From Deltaproteobacteria bacterium (GTDB lineage: Bacteria > Desulfobacterota > Desulfomonilia > UBA1062), in assembly GCA_003643935.1 (NCBI GenBank), contig QMLJ01000060.1, forward strand, positions 1 through 6,892: a stretch of DNA of 6,892 nucleotides. Direction: 5' to 3'. The position numbers and the translations under genes were made by a program. Every line of letters starts with the position of its first letter. Position 1 is the first letter of the stretch. Below are positions 1 to 6,126 of the stretch, piece after piece. The notes below the pieces were generated by a model. It was given only the letters and a program-made list of their open reading frames with translations. It had not been told where the DNA came from and ran no database searches.

Positions 1-224
1 AGACCTGAGATCCTTTCCTCTATCCTGTTGACTATGGATTCCTCTATCTCAGCCGGTGATGCGCCTGTATCAACTACGGTTATGGCAATCTTATCAGGTG
101 TGATATCAGGAAATACTTCGACCTTCATGGTCATCACTGTTATGATGCCTGCTGCAAGCACAAAGAGCATCATGAGGTTTGCACTTACGTGATTATCAAT
201 AAACCAGCCTATTATCTTCTTCAT
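1..224 (-). CDS. RND-family multidrug efflux permease, N-terminal fragment (partial, runs off window)
   Basis: This is the first 74 codons of an inner-membrane proton-driven RND transporter (AcrB/HAE-1-like), the pump of a tripartite efflux system. My translation starts MKKIIGWFIDNHVSANLMML, continues into the first hydrophobic segment (roughly residues 12-33), and then has VEVFPDITPDKIAITVVDTGASP and AEIEESIVNRIEERISG. The short basic start, TM1, and the F/YPD..P..V.V.....GASPxEIE...xxxIE motif are hallmarks of the family N-terminus. An in-frame TAG stop lies two codons upstream, so ATG at 224-222 is the first possible start. No good Shine-Dalgarno is visible (only AGGA one base from the ATG, or GGG further up). 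It is the last visible gene of the efflux operon, placed 282 bases after the adaptor gene. The subtype and substrate cannot be read from this fragment. Confidence 0.9.
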   Translation of the reverse strand, partial: MKKIIGWFIDNHVSANLMMLFVLAAGIITVMTMKVEVFPDITPDKIAITVVDTGASPAEIEESIVNRIEERISG

Positions 225-506
225 ATCCTAGCCCAACACCTGAGTTCTGTGCCCTTATTGCTATTTTTCACCTGATATCCCACGCCTGAGAAAAAGATTG
301 AACGTGTAGACTACAGGCTATCTTTTACCTTTAGCCTTATGCCCTGATCTGTGCATTGTCTTTTCCTAGTTACCCGACACCTTAAGACCTTTTCTTTTAC
401 CTCATACCTTGCACCTTGTACCTCATACCCTGCACCTTGTACCTTATACCCTGTACCTTGTACCTTATACCCTGTACCTTGCACCTTATACCCTACACCT
501 TGTACC
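225..506. other. Long intergenic gap inside the efflux operon, mostly degenerate heptad repeats
   Basis: The adaptor and permease genes are separated by 282 bases with no credible gene; the plus-strand open frames here are translations of the tandem repeat. From about 322 to 384 the plus strand can be read in weak 7-base steps in a single register (CTTTTAC, CTTTAGC, CTTATGC, CCTGATC and so on to TACCCGA, CACCTTA), followed after a one-base shift by the strong array from 398. CACCTGA occurs at 237-243 and 269-275, and the related CGCCTGA at 283-289. I find no clear intrinsic terminator and no convincing minus-strand promoter. Confidence 0.6.
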
Positions 507-516
507 TTATACCCTT
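398..516. repeat. Tandem heptanucleotide array (17 x 7 bases, 21-base higher-order period)
   Basis: On the plus strand this is 17 consecutive 7-mers without a gap, all of the form YACCYYN: TACCTCA, TACCTTG, CACCTTG and so on, ending TACCCTT. From 412 the heptads fall into five successive 21-base units of the order CACCTTG-TACCTTA-TACCCTG, with one- or two-base variants. A further TACCCTT lies at 522-528 after a 5-base break. Read on the minus strand the unit is AAGGTAC/AAGGTGC/AGGGTAT. The array covers the adaptor stop codon (509-507) and its last codons. Such arrays resemble the short tandemly repeated heptamers described in filamentous cyanobacteria, but the sequence is different and the rest of this window does not look cyanobacterial. 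Confidence 0.92.
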
Positions 517-1643
517 TTATATACCCTTACAGCCATCCCATCTGTCACCACATCTAGGTGTGTGATAATAACATTATCACCGTCTTTTAGACCGGAGCTT
601 ATGATTACCTTGTCTCCAACTGTTCTTGCCACCTTTACCCTGCGGAATCTGAGCTTGCCATCTTGAAATAACCAGACAACATCTTTATGCAGGGCTGACC
701 TGGGAACGAGTGCGGATCTCTTAAGCACATGACCTTGGATCAATACCTTTACAAAGAGACCAAAGCTAAGAGGAGGTTTGTGGCTAAAGGGCCTTTCTAC
801 ACGTACAACCACTTTCACCATACGCGTCTTGGGGTCTATCATGCCTTCTGCCCTAACCACATGGCCTTTCCAGATGGTCTTTATACCGGCAATATCTGCT
901 ATAACAAGGGCTGGAGAGCCTTTATCAGATGTGAAACCAGGTACATCTATCCATCCTAATGCTTCTTTTTCAAGGGGTACGGGTATCTCTGCGCAAGATG
1001 TCTCATACAGGGTAGCGAGTATCTTGCCCGGAGCTACATACTGGCCTTTGTCCACTGATTCATTTATAACCATGCCTGAAAAATCCGCCCTTATCTCAGT
1101 ACGCTCAAGGTCGAGACCTGCCTTATCAAGCCCTGCCTGAGCTGCCTTGAGGGCGGCTCTTGCTGCTTCAAGCTGAGGTTCCTTTGCTACCAGAGGTGGA
1201 GGTTCTTTTGTATGTGTCATGTACCATTCTTTTCTTGCCTGTTTTGATAGCTCTTCTGTCTGGAGAAGAGTACTCTTTGCATCCTCGAGTTTTGCCTCAG
1301 AGAGCATAAGGGCAAGCCTGTAATCCCTCTGGTCTATCCTCATGAGTAGATCCCCTTTATTAAAAGTCCCTCCCTTAACCATCTGAGGGGATACATATGT
1401 AAGTTTACCTGAGACCTGAGGTATTACATCCACCTTGTGTAATGGTCTCACATCCCCATAGCCATCTACCACGATCCTGTTTCTACCTGTTTTTATCTTC
1501 AATGTCTCTACAACAGGAAGGTATGCTTCGGGCCTTCTCTTCTTTACTTCGGGCTTGGTCTTCACAATAAACACTGATAACCCTATCCCCACTATAATGA
1601 TGGTTATTGCAACAGCTGCATGTAAGATCATCCTTCTGTTCAT
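507..1643 (-). CDS. RND efflux periplasmic adaptor (membrane fusion protein, HlyD/AcrA family)
   Basis: This 378-residue adaptor would bridge the inner-membrane RND pump to the outer-membrane channel. The N-terminus MNRRMILHAAVAITIIIVGI has a basic start and one hydrophobic segment (about residues 5-27) with no lipobox Cys, so it is probably membrane-anchored rather than a lipoprotein. Family order is visible: first lipoyl half (about 66-105, VDVIPQVSGKLTYVSP, GGTFNKGDLLMRID), an alpha-hairpin coiled coil (about 108-180, rich in Ala/Glu/Lys/Leu), second lipoyl half (RADFSGMVINESVDKGQYV, about 185-207), beta-barrel, then a membrane-proximal domain (RSALVPRSALHKDVVWLF onwards). I chose ATG at 1643, four bases after the channel stop, because GGTGAT lies 7 bases upstream; a GTG at 1655 would add MIDA and overlap the upstream gene. 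The C-terminal RVYKRV and the stop codon are written in repeat-like sequence. Confidence 0.93.
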   Translation of the reverse strand: MNRRMILHAAVAITIIIVGIGLSVFIVKTKPEVKKRRPEAYLPVVETLKIKTGRNRIVVDGYGDVRPLHKVDVIPQVSGKLTYVSPQMVKGGTFNKGDLLMRIDQRDYRLALMLSEAKLEDAKSTLLQTEELSKQARKEWYMTHTKEPPPLVAKEPQLEAARAALKAAQAGLDKAGLDLERTEIRADFSGMVINESVDKGQYVAPGKILATLYETSCAEIPVPLEKEALGWIDVPGFTSDKGSPALVIADIAGIKTIWKGHVVRAEGMIDPKTRMVKVVVRVERPFSHKPPLSFGLFVKVLIQGHVLKRSALVPRSALHKDVVWLFQDGKLRFRRVKVARTVGDKVIISSGLKDGDNVIITHLDVVTDGMAVRVYKRV

Positions 1644-1647
1644 GGCA

Positions 1648-3150
1648 TCAATCACCCTGTTTTTTGTCTATCTGCTCTAGTGAGACCCCTCCAAGTGCAC
1701 GGTACAGGGATACCCTGTTGGTAAGTATGGCAAGATCCACATTAGAAAGCTCATCCAGTATATCCAGGTAAGCCTTACGGGCACCTAGTACTTTTGTGTA
1801 ATCTACAAGCCCTCCGCTGTATCTGGACTCAATAATACTTAAGGAGGACGCTGTATTTCCTTTTATTTTCACAATGTCCTTTCTTCTCTCTAAGAGCTTG
1901 TGCTCTGTCATAAGGGCATTCTCTACTTCAAAAAATGCATTGAGCACTGTCTTTGCATAATCCATCTGTACCTGTTTGTACTGTGCCTCCATGGCTCTCT
2001 GCTCTGCCTTTAGAGCACCTGCATTGAATATGGGCTGGGTTATTCCCATTGCCATCTCACTGAGCATGCTATCTGGTCGGATCAACTCTCTAAAAGAATC
2101 ACTTATATAACCATAGGTTGATGTCAGCTTGATACTTGGAAAGCGGGCTGCCTTGGCAACACCTACCTGGGCGTTTATTGACTTAAGCCTTGCTTCTGCT
2201 GCCCTGATATCAGGCCTTCTCTCGAGTAGTTCTGACGGGATACCAGAAGGTACAGGGCTCATCTGATCCACATAATCGAAAGTATAATCTCTAATATAGG
2301 AAGAGATATTCAGGGATGTCTGTTTTCCGGCATACCCTGCACTGGGAAAATCATATGGTAGCTGACATACAGATACCTTTTGCCTTGTACTCGGATATTT
2401 CCCAAGGAGCACACAGATCTTTTGCCTTGTTGTGTTGAGCTCCTGAACAAGGGTGGTAAGCCTTGATTCCAGCCGCTTCAGTTCTGTGCTGGCATTCTTC
2501 AGTTCTAGGATCCCGGTTATTCCCCTGTTATATCTTTCCTCTGTAATCCTTAAGGTATTTTTCTGGTCATCTATTATGGCCTTTGCAAGATCAATACGCT
2601 GCAAAAGGGCCTGTTCCTGAAAGTACAGTGCTGCAGTCTCTGCTATGATGGAATTTATAACAGAGTTTCTCGTGTCCCTTGCCTCCAAGAACTGTTCTCT
2701 GGCTGACTCATTCAGGCTGGCGATCCTTCCCCATATATCAAGCTCGAAAGATGCTGCAGCAGCAAGGTTGTACGTATCCACAGTACTTCTTTTTCTGTAA
2801 ACCGATGGTAGAGTAATACCAAAGGTCTCCCTGGTTTTTGCGGCCCTGCCACTCAGGTCGAGCCTGGGTAGTCTCTGAGATCTTGCCTGTATGAGCTGGT
2901 AATGCATCTGTACAATCCTGAACGCACTAGCCTTTATATCAAGGTTATTGTTTATGGCCTGATCAATAAGCCTATCCAGCTTCCCATCATGGAAATCCCT
3001 CCACCACATCCCTGAACCCTTGAGATGTGATTTTAAAGCCCTTGAACCCTCGAACCTGGGTGGTATATCTATATTCGGCCTGTGGTATTCAGGTCCTACA
3101 TGTACACATCCTGCTACTAACAGTATAATGACCGCTAAAAACTTCATCAT
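1648..3150 (-). CDS. RND efflux outer-membrane channel lipoprotein (OprM/NodT family, TolC-like)
   Basis: This 500-residue protein would be the trimeric outer-membrane exit duct of the efflux system. The signal peptide ends in a lipobox LVAGC with Cys15 as the lipidation site, followed by VGPEYHRP, the near-invariant start of mature OprM/NodT proteins. Two OEP repeats follow: the first includes ASFELDIWGRI (about 133-143) and EERYNRGITG (204-213); the second includes LLERRPDIRAAEARL (308-322), ARFPSIKLTSTYG (335-347), QPIFNAGALKAEQ (372-384) and NRVSLYRALGG (478-488). The linker between LLGKYP (248-253) and GIPSELL (303-309) is about 50 residues, longer than I expect in OprM. The start ATGA overlaps the tetR stop by 4 bases, indicating translational coupling. 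Two adjacent Met codons make the exact start ambiguous by one residue. Confidence 0.96.
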   Translation of the reverse strand: MMKFLAVIILLVAGCVHVGPEYHRPNIDIPPRFEGSRALKSHLKGSGMWWRDFHDGKLDRLIDQAINNNLDIKASAFRIVQMHYQLIQARSQRLPRLDLSGRAAKTRETFGITLPSVYRKRSTVDTYNLAAAASFELDIWGRIASLNESAREQFLEARDTRNSVINSIIAETAALYFQEQALLQRIDLAKAIIDDQKNTLRITEERYNRGITGILELKNASTELKRLESRLTTLVQELNTTRQKICVLLGKYPSTRQKVSVCQLPYDFPSAGYAGKQTSLNISSYIRDYTFDYVDQMSPVPSGIPSELLERRPDIRAAEARLKSINAQVGVAKAARFPSIKLTSTYGYISDSFRELIRPDSMLSEMAMGITQPIFNAGALKAEQRAMEAQYKQVQMDYAKTVLNAFFEVENALMTEHKLLERRKDIVKIKGNTASSLSIIESRYSGGLVDYTKVLGARKAYLDILDELSNVDLAILTNRVSLYRALGGVSLEQIDKKQGD

Positions 3151-3797
3151 GTCTCTTTGTCTTTTATGTTACAGCCAAGTCCATAGAGAGAGAACCTGGT
3201 TACATGTTCTACGAGCTTGTCCCTGTATTTGTCCGTGTACTCTCTACCCGTTACCTTGCTTATAGGCAGCCTCCCAAATGTGAAATACAGGATCAAGGCA
3301 AACACGCTTATCACATCAAGCAAAAGCTCTTCATCTGATATACTTTTGAGATCCGGACGTAGCAAAGCAGAGACCTCTGCAACAAAAGGACGTATTACAT
3401 CCTCTACCATCATGTCCAGGGCCTTTGTGGGATTCGTTAGCTCCCTTGCCATGAGCTTATGGTGTATCTCAACCTCTTCTTGGCTTAAAGGGCCATGCAT
3501 ATATGCCTCCGTAAGTGCCCTGACCACAGTCTCTACCGTGGTCTTCTTTTCTGACTTGATACGTTTCCAGAAAAAATCCCTTATACGTCTTGCCCTTGGT
3601 ATCATGTGGTGCCTGAATACATCCAGGTATAGGCCCTGTTTTCCTTTGAAATAATAATTCACTGCAGCTAGATTGCACTGTGCATACCTTGTGATATCGC
3701 GAATGCTTACATGGTCATACCCATCTGCGGCAAATAGCACTTCTGCCGTATCTAGTAGCCTTTCCCGAACACCTTTATCTAATCTATCAGTCTTCAT
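3147..3797 (-). CDS. TetR-family transcriptional repressor (CecR/YbiH-like) of the efflux operon
   Basis: This 216-residue one-component regulator is first in the efflux operon and presumably represses it until a ligand binds. The N-terminal DNA-binding domain (about 8-55) reads RERLLDTAEVLFAADGYDHV, then SIRDITRYAQCNLAAVNYYF and KGKQGLY, the typical TetR HTH. The NLAAVNYYFKGKQGLY segment and the C-terminal LMARELTNPTKALDMMVEDV stretch (about 115-134) resemble the CecR/DUF1956 branch, members of which control efflux and export genes. The frame stays open upstream to a TTG at 3833, but that TTG is part of the -35 box, so I chose ATG at 3797. No Shine-Dalgarno precedes it, consistent with a leaderless start. 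ATG at 3818 is an alternative that would place the palindrome inside the gene. The ligand is unknown. Confidence 0.92.
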   Translation of the reverse strand: MKTDRLDKGVRERLLDTAEVLFAADGYDHVSIRDITRYAQCNLAAVNYYFKGKQGLYLDVFRHHMIPRARRIRDFFWKRIKSEKKTTVETVVRALTEAYMHGPLSQEEVEIHHKLMARELTNPTKALDMMVEDVIRPFVAEVSALLRPDLKSISDEELLLDVISVFALILYFTFGRLPISKVTGREYTDKYRDKLVEHVTRFSLYGLGCNIKDKET

Positions 3798-3822
3798 ACA
3801 AATGTATGTATTAAACATTTGT
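3798..3822. promoter_or_regulatory. Inverted repeat, probable TetR operator
   Basis: Perfect 8-bp arms ACAAATGT (3798-3805) and ACATTTGT (3815-3822) are separated by 9 bases. The 25-bp site covers the -10 and abuts the tetR start codon, which is where a TetR autorepressor would block RNA polymerase. Assigning it to this repressor is inference from position and symmetry. Confidence 0.65.
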
Positions 3823-3833
3823 TTTGATGTCAA
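3798..3833 (-). promoter_or_regulatory. tetR/efflux operon promoter, apparently leaderless
   Basis: On the minus strand TTGACA (3833-3828), a perfect -35 consensus, is followed by a 17-base spacer and TACATA (3810-3805) as a weak -10. A start site about 7 bases further falls at 3798-3797, on the ATG itself. There is no Shine-Dalgarno before that ATG, so box spacing and absence of a ribosome site agree on a leaderless transcript. The -10 match is only partial. Confidence 0.55.
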
Positions 3834-3877
3834 CAGGATTGTTTGTAAGGTAAGAGATACAGGTCTCGGGTACTAGG

Positions 3878-3969
3878 AAAGGACAAGGTACAAAAGGGCA
3901 AAGGCACAGAGTTCTAAATAAGCTCTCAGCTCTCAGCAAAGTAAGAGAAGTTGGGGGCTGAAAGCTGAT
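3878..3969. repeat. Heptad repeat cluster between tetR and sufB, including a 12-base inverted repeat
   Basis: Two heptad types occur. At 3878-3910 the plus strand has AAAGGAC, AAGGTAC and looser AAGG-containing steps, matching the minus-strand reading of the 398-516 array. At 3921-3937 AGCTCTC is repeated twice and then AGC, and at 3956-3969 GGCTGAA-AGCTGAT is its inverted version. The segments 3926-3937 and 3957-3968 are complementary at 11 of 12 positions, with a 19-base loop. On the plus strand the stem is followed by TTGTTTTTT (3969-3977), which is terminator-like; on the minus strand, the direction of sufB, it is followed only by GAGCTTATTT. It may serve as a weak suf terminator, but this is uncertain. 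Confidence 0.6.
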
Positions 3970-4012
3970 TGTTTTTTCCTGGCGCCCTGTTACCGGTGCC
4001 TGATGACTGCCA

Positions 4013-5119
4013 TCACACCGAGCCCTTTACAGACTTCTTTATGGTATCCTCTATGATATCGTGTATCCTGGGTGGTATGCCTTCAATGCCTATGTCAAGG
4101 AAGCCCCTTATTATGAGTGAGCGGGCCTCTTCTTCAGTGAGTCCCCTTGACATGAGATAGCTTAATTCCTTTGATGATATCCTCCCAACAGCTGCCTCGT
4201 GCGACAGGTTTATGTCAGGATGTGAGCCCTTTAGCTCTGGTATGGTGTGTATAACGGCATTTTCGTCAAGCAACAGGCCGCTACATTCCATGTGACCCTT
4301 ACAGCCAGGCCTTTTGCCTTCTATCATCTGCCTGGATATCACAATCCCTGCTTCGCTTACCACCCTGCTTATAATCTCGGCACCTGAGTCTTCCCCCTCA
4401 AGAACTGCCCTTGCACCCATGTCAAAAAAGGAATTGTTCTTTGAGTATATGATGGAATGAAACCTTGCAGAACCACCTGCCTCTACCCATGCAGTTGGGT
4501 ATGCAACCAGTTTTTTAACAGATGTCATTGCAGCATAATTGGAGACAAACCTGGCATCTTTATCCACGCGTATGCCGGTTACTGGATAGACCTCAATGTT
4601 CTCACCCCAGTTATGGAGCATGGTGTAGCTGAGAGACGCGCCTTCAGCTATATACACCTCGGTTATACCAATGTGTCTTCCCTGGAAGACCTGGCAGGAT
4701 GTTGTGCAGCCATTTAGTATATTTAAGGTAGAGCCTTGGCCCAGGTCTATTATATTATGTATTACCTGCGTGCTACCCGTTGATCCAAGCATGAAAGCAG
4801 CCTGCACCGGTTCATCTATCTTTATACCAGGTTCAACCCTTATGTAATATCCCACGGGTTTTGCCTCTGAAGCCAGGCGTGTATACTCGCTCTTGTTCTT
4901 GTCTACCAGGTTGAAATAGAGTTTTTCCCGTACACGCGGGTATTTCTCAATGGCATCAAATATGGGGATGACCTCAAGGCCATCGACCGCATACATGCTC
5001 TCGAGTACAGATGCATCCATGACAAGGAAATTTCCGCAGCTCGGCAGTCCGCCATAACCTATATCTTCTAACCTACTGTTTTCATTAGATATTATCTCAT
5101 CAAGTCTCTTGTTCTCCAC
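4013..5119 (-). CDS. sufB: SufB/SufD-family Fe-S cluster scaffold protein (SmsB-like, short form)
   Basis: This 368-residue protein would be the scaffold on which Fe-S clusters are built, in complex with the SufC ATPase in the cytoplasm. The C-terminal core matches SufB: MECSGLLLDENAVIHTIPEL (residues 277-296) with Cys279 in the position of E. coli SufB Cys405, then LSHEAAVGRISSKELSYLMS (305-324) with His307-Glu308 in the place of the SufB HE pair, and RGLTEEEARSLIIRGF. NGCTTSC (136-142) corresponds to the GCT motif of the beta-helix. It keeps the SufB-type catalytic residues yet is far shorter than the roughly 495-residue E. coli SufB, and no separate sufD is present; it may act as a homodimer, as proposed for the SUF-like minimal system. 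The start is GTG at 5119, preceded by GGGGAG 6 bases upstream and overlapping sufC by 20 bases. Confidence 0.93.
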   Translation of the reverse strand: MENKRLDEIISNENSRLEDIGYGGLPSCGNFLVMDASVLESMYAVDGLEVIPIFDAIEKYPRVREKLYFNLVDKNKSEYTRLASEAKPVGYYIRVEPGIKIDEPVQAAFMLGSTGSTQVIHNIIDLGQGSTLNILNGCTTSCQVFQGRHIGITEVYIAEGASLSYTMLHNWGENIEVYPVTGIRVDKDARFVSNYAAMTSVKKLVAYPTAWVEAGGSARFHSIIYSKNNSFFDMGARAVLEGEDSGAEIISRVVSEAGIVISRQMIEGKRPGCKGHMECSGLLLDENAVIHTIPELKGSHPDINLSHEAAVGRISSKELSYLMSRGLTEEEARSLIIRGFLDIGIEGIPPRIHDIIEDTIKKSVKGSV

Positions 5120-5873
5120 CTGTATCTCCCCTTACCATGTCCTTGTAACATTCCATGCACTGGCTATAGCCCTTTTCCCTAATCTCTGCCAGTATCTCTG
5201 ATGGCGATCCACATCCAAGTATATATCCACCCACTATGACGCAGGCAGTATCAGCCCTTATGTAGTCCAGGATGTAGCCTGTGTGTGTTATTATTATGGC
5301 AGAGCGCCTCCTCTTTCTTAATGGCTTATCCTTTTCCAGTATAAGGCTTAATGCCTTTGATATGATGGATATGTTCTCTATGTCCACACCTGATTCTGGC
5401 TCGTCTAGTAACAAGAGGTCAGGCCTTTGTACCATGAGCTGCAGTATCTCGGACCTTTTTCTCTCTCCTCCTGAGAAACCAAGGTTTATGTCCCTGTCAA
5501 GGTACTGGTCCATGTTTAGCATCTCTGAATACACGTGGAGATCAAAGTTATCATTGTCTTTGATGTTATCAAGCAGTGTTGAGAGCCTGACTCCCTTGAC
5601 AGCGGGTGGATACTGGAAGGCAAGGCCTATACCCATCCTTGCCCTTTCGTGGACAGGGAGATCTGTTATGTCCCTTCCCTTGAACACTATCGTGCCTGAT
5701 GTGACGGTAATGCCCGGAAGCCCAAGGATCGCACCCATGAGTGTGCTCTTGCCTGAGCCATTGGGCCCGAATATCACGGTTGTCCTGCCCTCTTCTATCG
5801 AGAAGTCTATACCCTTTAATATCTCGTGACCACCTGCCGATACATTTAGTCCCTTTATATCTAGTAAGCTCAT
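5100..5873 (-). CDS. sufC: SufC-type ABC ATPase of Fe-S cluster assembly (SmsC-like)
   Basis: This 257-residue soluble ABC ATPase powers conformational change of its SufB partner during Fe-S assembly. All ATPase motifs are present: Walker A GPNGSGKST (36-44), Q-loop Gln87 in GLAFQYPPAVKGV, signature FSGGERKRSEILQ (133-145), Walker B LLLLDEPESGVDI (153-165) and H-loop His197 in IIITHTGYILDYI. The FSGGERKRSEI and DEPESGVDIENI wording is SufC-like rather than that of a transporter ATPase, and the next gene encodes its known partner. The C-terminal tail contains CMEC (Cys239, Cys242). ATG at 5873 has no clear Shine-Dalgarno upstream, and a TTGACA lies about 30 bases ahead, so the message may be leaderless. 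The 20-base overlap with sufB points to coupled translation. Confidence 0.95.
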   Translation of the reverse strand: MSLLDIKGLNVSAGGHEILKGIDFSIEEGRTTVIFGPNGSGKSTLMGAILGLPGITVTSGTIVFKGRDITDLPVHERARMGIGLAFQYPPAVKGVRLSTLLDNIKDNDNFDLHVYSEMLNMDQYLDRDINLGFSGGERKRSEILQLMVQRPDLLLLDEPESGVDIENISIISKALSLILEKDKPLRKRRRSAIIITHTGYILDYIRADTACVIVGGYILGCGSPSEILAEIREKGYSQCMECYKDMVRGDTGGEQET

Positions 5874-5908
5874 AGCACATGAGTAATGGCTCGACGCCTT
5901 ATTGTCAA
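5874..5908 (-). promoter_or_regulatory. Candidate sufCB promoter, possibly leaderless
   Basis: Minus-strand TTGACA (5908-5903) is followed after 17 bases by TACTCA (5885-5880), a poor -10, six bases before the sufC ATG. The geometry, with TTGACA about 30 bases before an ATG that lacks a ribosome site, copies that of tetR. The -10 is weak enough that this needs transcript evidence. Confidence 0.35.
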
Positions 5909-5964
5909 GGAATAGCTGTAACCAGGTATCATCATTTCAGGTCTATATGCCCCAGGCATCACGG

Positions 5965-5980
5965 ACAATTGGCTAACTGT
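5965..5980. promoter_or_regulatory. Imperfect palindrome in the suf/COG1751 divergent region
   Basis: ACAATTGGCTAACTGT has arms ACAATT and AACTGT that pair at five of six positions. It lies about 57 bases upstream of the candidate suf -35 box, in the 253-base region shared by the divergent genes. It could be an operator, but nothing else supports this; a second short dyad, ATGCC-CCA-GGCAT, lies at 5947-5959. Confidence 0.2.
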
Positions 5981-6068
5981 TTAAATTTGATCTTATTTTT
6001 TGAGCAACACAGGGTTTACTGTAAAGGCAAAGGCCATTGAATTCAGCATACTATCTTATGCTTTTCTA

Positions 6069-6077
6069 TGGTATATT
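6069..6077 (+). promoter_or_regulatory. Candidate extended -10 promoter element for the COG1751-like gene
   Basis: TGGTATATT gives a TGn extension and TATATT as the -10, 49 bases before the start codon. No good -35 is visible at 17-18 bases upstream, which is tolerable for an extended -10 promoter. Confidence 0.35.
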
Positions 6078-6112
6078 GTGTTTGCCGGAGTCGGACGATG
6101 TTTAAGGATTTC

Positions 6113-6120
6113 AGGAGGTG
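6113..6120 (+). promoter_or_regulatory. Consensus ribosome binding site that fixes the start of the 6127 gene
   Basis: AGGAGGTG, complementary to the 16S rRNA 3' end, lies 6 bases before ATG at 6127. An in-frame GTG at 6118 is itself part of this site and so is not the start. Confidence 0.9.
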
Positions 6121-6126
6121 AAAATC

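Noticed and set aside
398..516. CRISPR array
   Set aside because: Repeats are 7 bases, directly contiguous and without unique spacers of constant length.
351..666. Plus-strand open frames with seven-residue repeats such as YPVPCTL
   Set aside because: They are translations of the 7/21-base DNA repeat, have no ribosome site, and their downstream part is antisense to the adaptor gene.
1643..1655. GTG at 1655 as the adaptor start
   Set aside because: It has no convincing ribosome site, while ATG at 1643 has GGTGAT at good spacing and gives a normal basic signal anchor.
3798..3833. TTG at 3833 as the tetR start
   Set aside because: That TTG is the first part of the perfect TTGACA box and the added residues do not resemble a TetR N-terminus.
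3982..4001. Stem GGCGCC-(8)-GGTGCC as the sufB terminator
   Set aside because: Only six pairs including one G-U, and on the minus strand it is followed by an A run rather than a T run.
5281..5829. 182-residue plus-strand open frame opposite sufC
   Set aside because: It is the antisense shadow of sufC, whose ABC motifs are all intact, and it resembles no family.
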